Shown one piece after another: positions 37,700 to 49,704 of a stretch of DNA of 64,000 bases (the first letter of the stretch is position 1; each line of letters opens with the position of its first letter). Under the pieces are notes generated by a model. The model saw only the letters and a program-made list of their open reading frames with translations. It searched no databases and had not been told where the DNA came from. Origin of the DNA: Narthecium ossifragum (Eukaryota; Streptophyta; Magnoliopsida; Dioscoreales; Nartheciaceae); NCBI GenBank assembly GCA_963920575.1, contig OY986965.1, positions 17,314,957 through 17,378,956 on the forward strand. Direction: 5' to 3'. A program made the translations under genes and the position numbers.

Positions 37700-38572
37700 T
37701 GATACGGTTGGAAGTCCAGCTCCACCTGGGCTAGACCAACCCACGCCCAATTATGGGGCAGGGCCCACACATGGGCTAGATCCAGTTGGGACCCACGCAG
37801 GTCAGGCCCCACCCCTTGGTAGGACCCGACCTTGGACCAGGTCTCAAGCCAAAGCCGGCCTTAGGGATCCTAATCCTTAGCTGGTTACTTCCTTAGTTAG
37901 TTCTTAATTGCTTTCCTAGTTGATTTCCTAGTTTGAGTCCAGTTTATGCTTTGTTTTATTAGTTCCTATTTTGAGTCCAGTTTGTTAGGGAGTTTGAGTT
38001 ATGATTGAGTCTTAGTAGGAAAGTATGGTTACTTGCTGATTAAAGCAAGGTAGTTCTCTAGTTGAAGTAGGACTCTCTTGAGGCCTCTATAAAAGGACCT
38101 CCATAGCTTGTATTAGGTTTTATGCATTGAAGAAATAAATTAAGAGATATTATAGGAGTAGCTGTAACCCTAGGAGTAGCCATAACTTAATACCCACGCC
38201 ACCAGCCACCTTCATCTCTCTACTCCCGGATTCTCTCTCCACCAGCCGGCCATCATCCATTGCCGTCCACCGCTGCCATCTACAGTGCACGTCCCCATCA
38301 CCGGCGTCTATCCTTGGCTGCCGTGCTTCCCTCCACCACGTTCTCCAAGGCTTGGATCTCCAAAAGAAGCCAGCCAACCCTAGAGGAGCTGCAAGGTATC
38401 CCTCTTCTCATCCGTCTCCTCCTCTAGTCTTCATCTTCCTCGTCGAATACCTAGGGTCCTTCTCCTAAAACCCTAAAGGTATCTCTCGACCTAGCCATAG
38501 ATTTGGCTAAGGAAGAACTGAGACCAGGGAAGAGACCAGGTACCCGTGCCTACGAGAAGGCACGGCGTAACA
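37700..38572 (+). mobile_element. Solo LTR I inside the LTR of element H
   Basis: Starts TGATACGGTTGG, ends GGCACGGCGTAACA, flanked by TACAA at 37695-37699 and 38573-38577. The other LTR of H supplies the uninterrupted site. It shares with 10786-12099 the ends, the GTTACTTGCTGATTAAAGCA phrase and CCTCTATAAAAGGACC, so it is a second solo LTR of that family. Confidence 0.9.
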
Positions 38573-38904
38573 TACAAGTTGTCCACCAAGCTTTCGGGTG
38601 CTTGGCAACCTATCCACCAAGCCTACGTGTGCTTGGCAACCTTACAACCTCTCTAATATCTCTCTAGGATATTTCTCCCAAAGTCTACTTCACACTTGAA
38701 GTAGTTTTACAAAGGTTTAGCTCACTAATAAGAGATAGAAACTTGCTAGAATATGATTACAATAATCCCTTAGCTCCCTCTCAGTCATTGGCAAGTTTGC
38801 TGCACTTTCCCTTTTATAGATGAGCTTCAAACCCCTTCAAATAGCCTCCCAACGGCTATTTCCTGCTCCTGCAACGACTCTTTAACGGCTCTTTTCTGGG
38901 CTGG

Positions 38905-39225
38905 CGGTCGACCGTCGCATCATTCGTGACATCGTCCTCCAGGTTCTTCTTGAGCCACGGTCGATCCACACATCGCCCGTCAAGCCTCACGGTCGACCGT
39001 CCCATCGACCGTGACATCGTCCGTCAGGCTCTGTTGCGAAAACTGCCTTTCAGGGTCGATACTTCGTTCGACCGTCGCACCTGTGAGCCAGGTCACATAG
39101 GCCACGGTCGATCGATCCATCGACCGTCAGCCTATTTTCCCAAGAACATCTTCCGCGATCGATCCTTGCATCAACCGCCATACCCCACGGTCGATCCATG
39201 CATCGCCCGTAGCATCGACCGTTAG
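38905..39225. repeat. CGGTCGAT...ATCGACCG palindrome array, H right LTR
   Basis: Counterpart of the array at 35255-35590. Several arms differ by one base between the two LTRs. Confidence 0.8.
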
Positions 39226-39347
39226 TACAAAAACACATCAAATATGATTTTAATGCTTTCCAAATTAAGGGATAATAATATTAAATCAATGTTTTATCAT
39301 AAAATATATATTGACATCATCGAAACAATATTAGGGCTAACAACGGA

Positions 39348-40628
39348 GATGGAAGAGCCAGAACTGCTGGCAATATCGCCCCCTACATCAGAAATATGGG
39401 AACAAGTGAAGGAAGCCAACAAGTCTGATGCGTACCTTATCAGACTTCGACAGAATTTGCTAGAAAAGGGGCGGGCGAAGGGGGAGAGGAAGTGTACGGC
39501 AGGTGAGGGAAGGATGTCCTGAGGGGCGGTATTCTTTGTAGGAGGGCCTTGTGTGCCTCAAGGGGCGGGTGGTGGTACCGCCGAGGTCGCAGCTGGTGCA
39601 AAAACTTCTGAGGTAGTTCCATGACTCACCAATGGGCGGGCATTTTGGGGTCTTGACGACTTATAAAAGGGTAGCACACAGTTTTTATTGGGAGAATATG
39701 AAACAAAATTTTACAAATTATGTTGGGGCTTGTGATGTCTGTCAGAAAAGTAAGAGCGACAATAGGAGTTTGGTGGGTCTGCTGCAACCGTTACCAGTAC
39801 CGGAACATGTTTGGGAAGAAGTGTCAATGGACTTTATAAAGGGTCTACCCAAGTCGGCATGGATAGACGTTGTGATGGTAATGGTTGATAGATTAACCAA
39901 GTACACTCATTTTATTGCGTTAGCCCATCCCTTCGTAGAAAATAAGGTGGCAGAAGCTTTTGTCCAGAATGTGGTCAGATTGCATGGAGTACCGGCCTCT
40001 ATTGTGAGTGACAGGGATCGGATTTTCATGAGTCAATTTTGGCGTGAATTCTTCAGGATGCATGGAACTGGCTTGAAGATGAGTACAAATACCACCCGCA
40101 AACTGATGGGCAAACGGAGGTGGTTAATAGGTGTTTAGAACAGTACTTGCGGTGTTTTACCAGTCATAGACCGAAGCAATGGTTGCGGTTCCTTCCATGG
40201 GCAAAGTACGGTACAACACGACATATCACAGCTCTACGGTGATGTCTCCGTTCAAAGCGTTGTATGGCCGGGTTCCACCTGGGATTCCCAGATATGAAGA
40301 GGGGAGGACATGTGTTGAGGAAGTAGATAAGTCGTTGAGGGAGAGGGATGAAGTGTTGAAACATCTTAAGGAGAACTTACAAAAAGCTAATAACCGGACC
40401 AAACAGAAGCCAGATAAGAAGCGTCGGGAGGAGGAGTTTAGTGCCGGAGATTGGGTGTATCTAAAGCTACAACCTTATCGCCAAAGTTCAATATTTCGAC
40501 AGGTCCATCAGAAGCTAGCCAATCGATTCTTTGGGCCATACCAGGTGTTGGAACGAGTGGGAACCGTGGCCTACAGATTGGCAGTTCTGGAAGAGGCTTG
40601 AATTCATCCGGTATTCCATGTTTCGTTG
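39348..40628 (+). pseudogene. Integrase of element F
   Basis: Fragments in order: SEIWEQVKEANKSDAYLIRL; the zinc-binding part with MGGHFGVLTTYKRV and CDVCQKSK; the core with [26 protein letters not shown] and, in another frame, HPQTDGQTE; then [19 protein letters not shown] and the C-terminal GDWVYLKLQPYRQ...FFGPYQVLERVGTVAYRL. The D,D(35)E set appears present but is split by frameshifts near 39540 and 40100. The frame is cut at HPVFHVSL by composite LTR C and resumes at 60052. Confidence 0.85.
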
Positions 40629-40849
40629 TGTGAGGACCTGCCCCTCTGCTCCTGGGTCGACCGGCTGGGTTGGACCCGTGACTCATTTGCTTGTTTCGCA
40701 TTGTCGGTTTATTTCACACCCGCGTGTGCACACACTGACCGTGTTTGTGATAATGTATGTTTAGAACTGTTAGGTGGACCCGGGATCGAAAGATCATGGC
40801 TTGGGCTTGTGTTCTAGCCCAATTCTAGCTTTCTACACCTAGATGATTG

Positions 40850-41405
40850 ATCTTTCCTTGCTAGAAGGATCGATCATTTAGTGATGATCGATCATCCCTC
40901 GCTGAAAGGATCGATCATCCCTCGCTGAAAGGATCGATCATTCCTCCTGAATGATCGATCACTCATAAGTCGGTTCGTCCATCTATAAAATGAACGTGAC
41001 CTTCTTCTTTAAATCCTTTTGAAATCTACCTACTTTCTTTCAAGTTTTGTGAGGTTTTGAGCTTGGTTGTGTTTGATTTGAGTTAATCTTGCTGCATGTT
41101 TGTTGGTTTGTAATAGAAATACCGGTTTTGGATTCGTGGTCGTTCGATCACTCTGGGTTGGTCATGCTTAGCCTGGGAAGGATCAATCATCTGGTTGGAG
41201 ATGATCGATCATGTCCCTTGGCTGACATGGGTGAGGTCCTTAGTCGTGAAGGTGATCGATCTTCCTGGAGGGGAAGATCAATCCTTTGGCTTGGTGATCG
41301 ATCTTCCTGGAGGGAAGATCGATCCCTTGTAGCATGACTGGGACTGAACCTTCCCATCACGAGGGTGATCGATCATTCCCCTGGAGATGATCGATCCTTC
41401 GTGTG
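40850..41405. repeat. GATCGATC palindrome array in LTR C
   Basis: More than ten GATCGATC-centred words (AAGGATCGATCATTT, GATGATCGATCATGT, GGAAGATCGATCCC) in two clusters about 40850-40965 and 41185-41400. A TATA-like CTATAAAATG at about 40983 lies between them. Confidence 0.8.
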
Positions 41406-41439
41406 ACAGGGAGGTGTTTTCAATGGATTTTTCTCGCGG

Positions 41440-42290
41440 GGCTTCGCATATGCGATTTTCTCTACCGCTTTATAAACTAGTACATATCCTTGAGCATGTT
41501 AGCCCCATATTGAGGGGTAGTGGTGAACCGGGAGAGTGATGACTCACGGGATGTATAAATAGCATGTTGTACTGTTAGTCTTATTTGTCGGGTGTACGAC
41601 AATAAATACTTAGGTCTCGTGGGAACGAGATTTTAGATTTCATGGTGACAAAAGTTTGAATTATATCGGTGGGTGATTGTGGGAACAACACTCCCGGGTT
41701 TCAATTTCATCACACATAGGTATTTGTGATTGAAATTTTCCCATCATTTACATCCCTAAAGGGAAGACCCCTGATTTAAGATCCGGGACTTAAAGCCCCA
41801 TTACATTAATATTAAAGTAAAAAAATGACAAACAAAAAAAAGAAAGAAGTAGGAAGGATATTGGGTGGAGGCAAAGCCTCCGACCCTCACCTTTGTTACC
41901 AGTACGAATCTACTTCTGTCTTCCTCCATAGATTCTTTGGAATTGTATGATCTCTAAGTTGATGAACCTTTAACTTTTGTGTCTCCGACGCCTTTGCTTC
42001 TGGCTTCTTTATCCGGGCTCTTCGAGCTTTGGCTTTCAAGATTTCTCTCTCTTGGTGTGCTTTCGGGACTCCAGCAACGTGTCTACTTCTCTGGATCTCC
42101 AAGATCTGATCTCTGCCAACCTCTCTTCACCTCTTCAAACCTCAGCCAATCTCTCTTTTCTTTTTTTTCAACTCCTCGTGCTGTTTTCCCCTCCTCTCTT
42201 TTTATAGACGAGGGATAAGAAGTTTGGCGGGCACATTGAAATTCGAAAGTGGCCTACCGTATATGATAGCTGAGAGAATCGTGCCTGAGT
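41440..42290. other. Unassigned part of LTR C
   Basis: No gene recognised. A stretch at 41750-41900 ending in A-rich sequence (AAAGTAAAAAAATGAC) and the region 41900-42200 with a Lys/Arg-rich minus frame may be another small insertion. I could not find its ends. Confidence 0.35.
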
Positions 42291-42347
42291 GTTGGGGTGT
42301 TAGGAGTTTGTTCTTAGGGTGTTAAGGGGTTAGGGATTTGTTTCCAG
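42290..42347 (+). repeat. Tandem repeat units left of element B
   Basis: GGTGTTAGGAGTTTG and GGTGTTAAGGGGTTAGGG words that continue at 52115-52240, showing that element B inserted inside a short minisatellite. Confidence 0.7.
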
Positions 42348-44756
42348 TGTCGCGCCCCGACCCGCGAAAGCCCAACCGGGCCGGGCGACCCGAACCGGAA
42401 CCTAACCAACGCGGAAAAAGAACGGCGAGGGTTCCATCTAACCTATGGGTCTCCCTAGCAATTCACCAAAAGCATCCCCAAAATAAAGATACAATATTAT
42501 ATTCAAGCCTCGAACCACAGATTTAAAACTCAGAGTATTAATTATACAAAACCTCGGAGAGGGGAAGTTCAAATACAATATTACTCCCGTAGGAGACTAT
42601 CTAACATAAGGGTAAAAGCGGTAAATATTTCCACCTCTCAAAAGCCACCAGGCGCCGCCGCACCGCCAACCAACTGCTCGGTAGGGGCCAAGGAAGAAGA
42701 GCTGACGCCTGCACCTGCAAAACGCAGCCCGGGTAGGAGTGAGCACTAAGCTCAGTAGGGATCTACACTACGACACACAGAAGGAAGAGGGAAACGCAAC
42801 AGTGTCGCCTTCAAGTGGAATCTGGGTGTATACAGGGGTCCCATAACCCCACCGCGTGTCCCTGAGGCCCCGATCATGGTCTTCCAGCCGAGCTGGTCAC
42901 ATGTCAGGTCACACTCAGTAGCAGGAAACGACACTGCTAACTCTCAACAGGACACTGAACACTGTTTGGTGGGAAGAGACACCACTGAGTAGGCAAAATC
43001 CTCTACTCAAGAGTTTTAAGAAGAACCGGACACCGGCTACACCTCAGATCCAACTCGAGGCCGACACGACCTCTACAATCATCAAGCCATAAGTGTACCA
43101 GTCATCTAAGCCTATCATTGAATCGACTGGTCATCACAATTCCAACCGGGTCCTAACAGCCCAACCCCGGTCCTAGGGCTAAGTCCGAGCTTCCAGCCTC
43201 GGGACGGCGACCCAAGGATCACCCACGCCCTAACCAATGCAACTAATGCACACAACAACAATGCATGCTATGACATACACAGATAATAGGAAGGGCATGC
43301 AACAGTATGTCAAACATCATATAAGTCTACTGGATCGCTGCAGCGGTACCACCAACCGCTGCCAGCCGATCCGCAGCGGATCCCGGCATTACGACGGTAC
43401 AGCGACCGTCAACCGCGGACTCCTGCAACGGGAAGCAACCCCGAAAACGATGATGTACAAAACACAATATAATATTATATTCCGAAATATAATATTATAT
43501 TCAAAAACACCCAAAGCCTCTACTTAGGGGCTAATTGATCCCGTCGATCCGACATCCAAACGACGTCGGATTCAAGATCCAACTTAACGACCAGTAGGTG
43601 TATATACCAGGATCATCATATCCAAATTTCATAAACATCCAACGGTTGGATTAACGGGAAACATTAATCAAAAATCGCTGATTAAACCAACTTACCCTTT
43701 AATTGCTGCAACGCAGCCCTCCAGAAAACAACTCATAAGAAATCGTAGAAAAATCGGAAAAATACGAAACAAGATGGAATGGAAAGCTAACAAGTAGATG
43801 TACAACTATTATGTTTATCAAAAGCCAAGATCATGTACTCGCCGGCCGGAAAACTCGCCGCAAGCCGGCTGTTTCTCAAGAACAGCAGAAAACCAGAAAT
43901 CCGAGACTAATCTTACATAAAACCTACTCAAATCTCAACTGATTAACATGAAACTTAAATCAGTTATTCTAACAGGTATAAGGAACCCAACAAAGCAAGG
44001 ATCAACAAGATCCAACGGCTAGATCTCAAGAACACCCAAAATAAACATCAGTAGGTATAACCCTACCTAGCTGCGCTTTCCTTGGCTGATTCCCCGCGAG
44101 TTGATCACCAACAAGCCTCCAAACCACTTCAGGGATCTTCCTCTCGTTGTCACGAATCCAACGAGCCAAAGAACACCCAATTTGGTGGTCGAAGGAGGGA
44201 GAACGGAAGAGGAGAAGGTGGCTGCCGGAAAAACAGGGGAAGAGCAACGTCGGGAGAGAAGAAAAGAGAAGAAGAAGAAGAAGGAAGGAAGGGAAGAAGA
44301 AAAGGAGGGGAAAGGGGGGAGGGGACAGCCGGGAAAGAGGGGAAAAAGCTGGGGGAGGGGAGGAGAAAGTCCTCCCCCTCTGACAGGGGAGAGCGACGGC
44401 CAGCGGTGGCCGTCCTCGCGAAGCAGAAAACCAACCGACTTATGAATGATCGATCCTTACTCAAGGGAGGATCGATCCTTCATGACGATTCACAAGGCTT
44501 TCTGGCACGAAGAGGATCGATCCCTTAGCCATAGAGGATCGATCATTTGTGTGATGAAAGCTAAACTTGGGCAAGAACTCAAGCCCAAGTCCGGATCTTT
44601 CGATCCCGGGTTCACCTAGCCATTCTAAACAAACACGAACACAGACAAGGCCAGTGTGTGCACACGCGGGTGTGAAACAAACCAACAAGGCGCAATTTAC
44701 CAAATTGCCCTTGCGGTCTACAACGAGCCACAGGGGTAGAGGGGCAGGTCCTCACA
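42348..44756 (-). repeat. 3' LTR of element B
   Basis: 2409 bp, TGTCGCGCCCCG...GGTCCTCACA on the plus strand. Contains a GATCGATC array at 44440-44560, a charged low-complexity block (44260-44390) and an AATATAATATTATAT repeat near 43465-43500. Confidence 0.95.
44440..44560. repeat. GATCGATC palindrome array, B left LTR
   Basis: Four copies (ATGATCGATCC, AGGATCGATCCTTC, AGGATCGATCCC, AGGATCGATCATTT), 200-310 bp from the LTR start as read on the minus strand. Confidence 0.85.
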
Positions 44757-44829
44757 TCCTATTACCCTTAAAGGAAATCTCGTCCCGAGATTCGATAAGG
44801 GTAGGGCTCGGAACAACAAAACAGCTACA

Positions 44830-47800
44830 CTAAAAGACAGGACAAGAAATACCTCGAGAGGAGAACAACTGCGAAAACTCCTGCCGCATGCGCGCCTCGC
44901 GCTCCCAGGTCACCTCCTCGGTGCCTTTGTGTCTCCACAGTACTTTGACCAAGGGAATCGTCTTTCCCCGCAAGACCTGATCCCTCCGGTCAAGTACCTG
45001 AACCGGCTGCTCAACAAAGCTCACGTCTGCCTCAAGCTCAATGTCATCCACCCTGATGACATGAGATGGGTCTGGGTGATACTTCCTCAGCATCGACACA
45101 TGGAAAGTCGGATGCACAGCAGACATGTGCAGAGGAAGATCCAGGCGGTAAGCTACCTCGCCGACCCTCTCTAAGATCTCAAACGGCCCGACAAACCTCG
45201 GCGCCAACTTGCCACCTCTGCCAAACCTGACAGAACGTCTGTACGGCGATGCTCGCAAAAACACTCAGTCGCCGACTGCAAACTCTAACGGTCGTCGCCT
45301 CTGATCTGCATAACTCTTCTGTCGGCTCTGAGCCGTCAGAAGCCTCTGCCTGATCTGCACTAACCTCTCTGACGACTGCCTGACGATGTCTGGACCGGTG
45401 AGTGAAGCCTCTCCAACCTCTGTCCAGCACACTGGGGAACGACACGGCCTACCGTACAACGCCTCGAAAGGCGCTACTCCAAGACTGGACTGGTAGCTGT
45501 TGTTGTAGGCGAACTCCACCAAGGGAACGTGCTCCTCCCAGCTGCCTCCTGCATCGAGGACACATGCTCTCAGCATGTCCTCCAGGATCTGGATAGTCCG
45601 CTCTGACTGCCCGTCTGTCTGCGGATGGAATGCCGTACTGAAAGTCAGGAGTGTGCCAACTGCCTCCTGAAAGTCGTGCCAGAACCTGCTAGTGAACCTG
45701 GGGTCACGGTCTGACACAATAGAAACTGGAACTCCGTGTAGTCTGACCACTTCTTTGACGTACAAACTGCCCAACCTGTCGGTCGAGTCTGTCACCCGCA
45801 TAGGTAGGAAGTGCGCCGATTTGGTCAATCGATCAACAATGACCCAAATCGCGTCATTCCACCTAGGAGATCTCGGTAGCCCGGTCACGAAGTCCATCGT
45901 GATGTGCTCCCACTTCCACTCAGCTAGTGGAAGCGGCTGAAGTAACCCCGGAGTCCGCTGGTGCTCTGCCTTGACCTTCTGACAGGTAAGGCAGCGCGAT
46001 ACGAACTCCGTCACTGCCCTCTTCATCCCGCGCCACCAGAACTGTCGCCGAATGTCCTGGTACATCTTGGTGCCGCCGGGATGAACTGCAAAGCGAGAGT
46101 GGTGGAACTCTCGTAGGACGTCGTCTCGAAGAGCTGGATCTGCTGGAACCGCTACTCTGCCTCGAAACCGTAGGCCTCCGTCTGGCGATACTGTCCAGTC
46201 TCCGTCTGCGCCCTCCGTGCCCGCTGCTGTGCGTAACTCCTCGAGCTCTGGGTCACTGTGCTGTGCCTCCAACACTCTGGCTAGAACTGCTGGCATACTC
46301 TGCACTGCGTAGAGGAAGCTGCTGGATCCCCGATCCTCAAACTCGAGCCCCAACTGGCCCGCCGTCTCTAGAGCCTGCCACTGCCGAGCTGACAACTTTG
46401 CAACTGCTGCTCTGGTCTCTCTCACCTGCCTGCTCAGCGCGTCTGCTACGACATTTGCCTTACCAGGATGGTAATGTAACGCAAAGTCGTAGTCCTCCAG
46501 TAGCTCCATCCAGCGTCGCTGCCTCAGGTTGAGGTCACGTTGGGTGAAAACGTGCCTCAAACTCTTATGGTTCGAGAAGACTGAGAACTTCTCGCCATAG
46601 AGATAATGCCGCCAGGTCTTCAGGGCGAAGACCACCGCTGCTAGCTCCAAGTCGTGAGTCGGGTAGTTCCTCTCATGGTTCTTCAGCTGACGAGAACCAT
46701 AGGAAACTACGTGGCCCTCCTGCATGAGGACACACCCCAAACCCTCACCGCTGGCGTCGCAGTAAACACTGTAACCAACACCTCGCTCGAGGACGATCAG
46801 CACTGGTGCACTGGTCAACCTGGTCCTCAGATCCACGAAGGCTCGCTCACAAGCATCATCCCACACGAACGGGACGGCCTTCTGTGTCAGTCTGGTCAAC
46901 GGTCCGGCAACATTGGAGAAGTCCCGCACGAACCGTCTGTAGTAACCCGCCAGGCCTAAGAAACTACGGACCTCAAACACTGTTCTCGGTCTCTGCCACT
47001 GTACCACTGCCTCGACCTTGGCCGGGTCAACTGAGATTCCTGCTGCCGACACCACGTGTCCAAGGAATCCCACCCGTGCAAGCCAAAATTCGCACTTGGA
47101 AGCCTTGGCATAAAGCCGATGCTCCCTAAGTAGCTGCAACACTGTCGCCAAGTGTCGCTCGTGCTCCGCCTCTGACTGGGAGTAGATAAGGATGTCGTCG
47201 ACGAACACCACCACGAACTCGTCTAGGAAAGGCCGGAAGATCCTCTGCATGAGATCCATGAACGCTGCTGGTGCGTTCGTCAGCCCAAACGGCATCACCA
47301 CGAACTCGTACAGGCCGTACCGAGTCCGAAAAGCCGTCTTCGGGATGTCGCAATCCCGAACCCTCAACTGGTGGTAGCCGGTGCGGAGGTCGATCTTCGA
47401 GAACACTGAAGATCCTCTCAACTGGTCAAACAGGTCGTCGATCCGCGGCATCGGATACCTGTTCTTCACCGTCACCCTGTTGAGCCGCCTGTAGTCTATG
47501 CAAAGTCGAAGGGTACCGTCCTTCTTCTTCGCGAACAACACTGGCGCCCCCCAGGGAGACATGCTGGGACGGATGAAGCGTCTGCTGGTGAGCTCGTCTA
47601 GCTGGGTCCTCAACTCACTCTGCTCTGCTGGTGCCATCCTGAAAGTTGGGAGAGAGATCGGTGCGGTACCCGGTACCAGGTCGATCTCAAAATCGACCTC
47701 TCTGGGCGGTGGAAGCCCGGGCAACACCTCGGGAAACACATCGGTGTAGTCGCACATGATCCTGGGGAAACTGCTCTGCTGCACTCCCTCCGACTCAAAC

Positions 47801-49500
47801 AGGGACAGGCTGGCCAGCAAGGCTGAAAGCTCGCTGCCACGCCTCCCCACACCACAAGCAAAGGAATCGGCTGAGAACCGATCCCCCAACAACACAAACT
47901 GTGTCCCATCGGGTGTCCAAGCGACCACCCTCCGGCGACCACAGTCGATGATAGCTCGGTATGCTGCTAACCAGTCCATACCGAGTATCACATCGAAGCC
48001 TGTCATGTCTAGCACCCGCAGGTCTAGACAGACACGGAGGCCTCCAACCTCCAAAGAACAAGATCGGCAGACCCGGTCTACCCTGACTGTGCCGCCGATC
48101 GGTGAGTCTACTGACTGTGCCACCTCTAGCCAACTCGTCTCTAATCCTAGCGATGCCACACACATGCTAGCAATATAGGAATGAGACGCCTCAGAGTCTA
48201 TCAGCATATCTACTAAGGAACTAGAAAGCTGAAAGATACCTCTGAGGACGGTTGGCTCTGCCGCTGCCTGCTGATACTGCTGCGCCTGCTGGTACTGTGG
48301 TGGCGGCTGATACAGCTGGACGGTGTCCTGCCGCTCGCGAACTGGGAGGGCAAACACCCGCCCCCACTGGCTGCCTCTGCCTCTGGGACGCCCCGGCCCG
48401 CGTCCATCCCCGCTCCCCTGCCAGGCACCGGACCCTCCGCCTCTACTGCCTTGCGGCATAGCGCCCTGCGCTCCTCGCGAAGTGCAGTCTCTACGGTAGT
48501 GCCCCGGCTGCCCGCACAGGTAGCAGGTGACTGACGCGCCCGGCTGTCGTCCCTGGTCCCCCCCTGACGAAACCTGCCCAGATGGCCCGGCCGTCAGTAG
48601 AAACGGGGCTGGTGGGCTCGGTAGTGGCTGCTGGTACTGCGGTGCACGCTGCGGCCGCCGCTGAAAGGGCCGCTGACGCCACGACTACCCCCTACCGAAC
48701 CCCCCTCTGCCCTGGGGTCGCTGCTGCTGCGAGCTGGTAGAGACCACCGGTGGAACTGCCCGGCGTCTCTCGTCCTGCGACTGCGCCTCCACAACTAAGG
48801 CGCAGTTCAGAACTGCTGTGTACGTCTGGAAACGGTGGGAACACGTCTGGCGCCTGATCTCTGGACGAAGACCCCACTCAAACTGCCGTGCCCTGGCCAC
48901 TGGATCTGCTGCCACTGCCCCTGCGAAACGGACCAAGTGCGTAAACCGGTTGGCATACTGCTGCACGGTGCGAGTACCCTGCAAGAGGGACTGGTACTCG
49001 CGAGACAGGGCGTCACGCGTACTCTCCGAAAAGTACGCGTCCAAGAACAACGCCCTGAACTCCTCCCACGTCGGCTCCTCTCTGTCACTGGTGTGCTGGG
49101 CAGTGCACCACCAGTCAAGGGCATCACCATCAAGCTGGAACGCCGCAAGGGTGACCCGGATCCGGTCATCCCCGACGAAGAGAGCATCGAGAACGCGCGT
49201 GACTCCTCGGAGCCAGCCGTCTGCCGTGGTCGGATCTCCAGTCTCACCGCTGAACCTAGGCGGGTTCAGCCGCTGGAAGTCCATCATGACCGCTGCCGCG
49301 GCCCGCCCGTTGACCGGAGCGAGGACCCCCTCCTCGGCGAGAGGAGCCTCCTCCTGTGCGACCGCAACCGTCGCTGGTGATGGTACAGTCCGTCGAGCTC
49401 TGACCGTTCTGACAGGTGCTACCCTGTCTGGTCGAGCGGGTCGACCAGGTCGTGCCCCACCTCGACCAACAACCGAAGGTCAGACTCGAGCTCCCGACAT
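44830..49500 (-). pseudogene. gag-pol polyprotein of element B (three in-frame stops)
   Basis: One continuous frame of about 1557 codons. Gag: MMDFQRLNPPRFSGETGDP, WWCTAQHTSDREEPTWEEF, zinc knuckle [14 protein letters not shown]. Protease: [14 protein letters not shown], where the usual D-S-G reads [24 protein letters not shown] and catalytic [11 protein letters not shown]. RNase [19 protein letters not shown]. Integrase: [11 protein letters not shown]...CLTCQKVK zinc site, [32 protein letters not shown]. Tail: [20 protein letters not shown] and [19 protein letters not shown]. Stops: TGA at 49480-49482, TAG at 48685-48687, TGA at 45265-45267. Each fits a single C-to-T or G-to-A change (CGA, CAG, TGG), the mark of methylated-cytosine decay. 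Confidence 0.93.
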
Positions 49501-49689
49501 CTGTGCAATCACCAACGACAACGAGCGTTCACTCGTAAGAAGCCGCCAAAACAAGGCAACACAAACAGAAAGCGGAAAAGCACAACACATCAAAAGGAGC
49601 ATGCACGGATGTTCTAGACATAGAACTAACCCATTCCACGCTCAATCTCAACCGAATCCTGATCCTAAACCCTGGGATCTACAACCTAT

Positions 49690-49701
49690 GCTCTGATACC
49701 A
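49690..49701 (-). promoter_or_regulatory. Primer binding site of element B
   Basis: TGGTATCAGAGC on the minus strand, 3 bp from the 5' LTR, an exact match to the plant initiator tRNA-Met 3' end complement. Confidence 0.95.
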
Positions 49702-49704
49702 AGC

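Larger units (their letters stand above)
34470..39342 (-). mobile_element. Gag-only Ty1/copia element H, inserted in element F
   Basis: Bounded by ACGGA at 34465-34469 and 39343-39347. Long repeats of 1.0-1.2 kb form both ends (34470-35698 and about 37446-39342, the latter interrupted by solo LTR I). Read on the minus strand the order is 5' LTR, gag, purine tract (AAAAAGAGGGAG next to 35699), 3' LTR. Nothing resembling protease, integrase or reverse transcriptase lies in the 650 bp after gag, so it is a non-autonomous derivative that must borrow enzymes. Confidence 0.85.
37446..39342 (-). repeat. 5' LTR of element H (interrupted by solo LTR I)
   Basis: Same sequence as 34470-35698 apart from scattered changes, the missing internal duplication and the 873-bp insertion at 37700. 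The inner end near 37446 is slightly diverged, so its exact boundary is uncertain by a few bases. Confidence 0.85.

Noticed and set aside
44082..44528. Glu/Lys/Gly-rich ORFs in the B LTRs (also 51459-51803)
   Set aside because: Purine-rich leader sequence of an LTR, present in both LTRs, no domain.
46263..49696. Plus-strand ORFs across element B
   Set aside because: They are antisense shadows of the minus-strand gag-pol frame, which carries all the recognisable motifs.
49690..49701. tRNA gene near TGGTATCAGAGC
   Set aside because: This is the retrotransposon primer site, only 12 bp complementary to tRNA-Met, with no cloverleaf around it.
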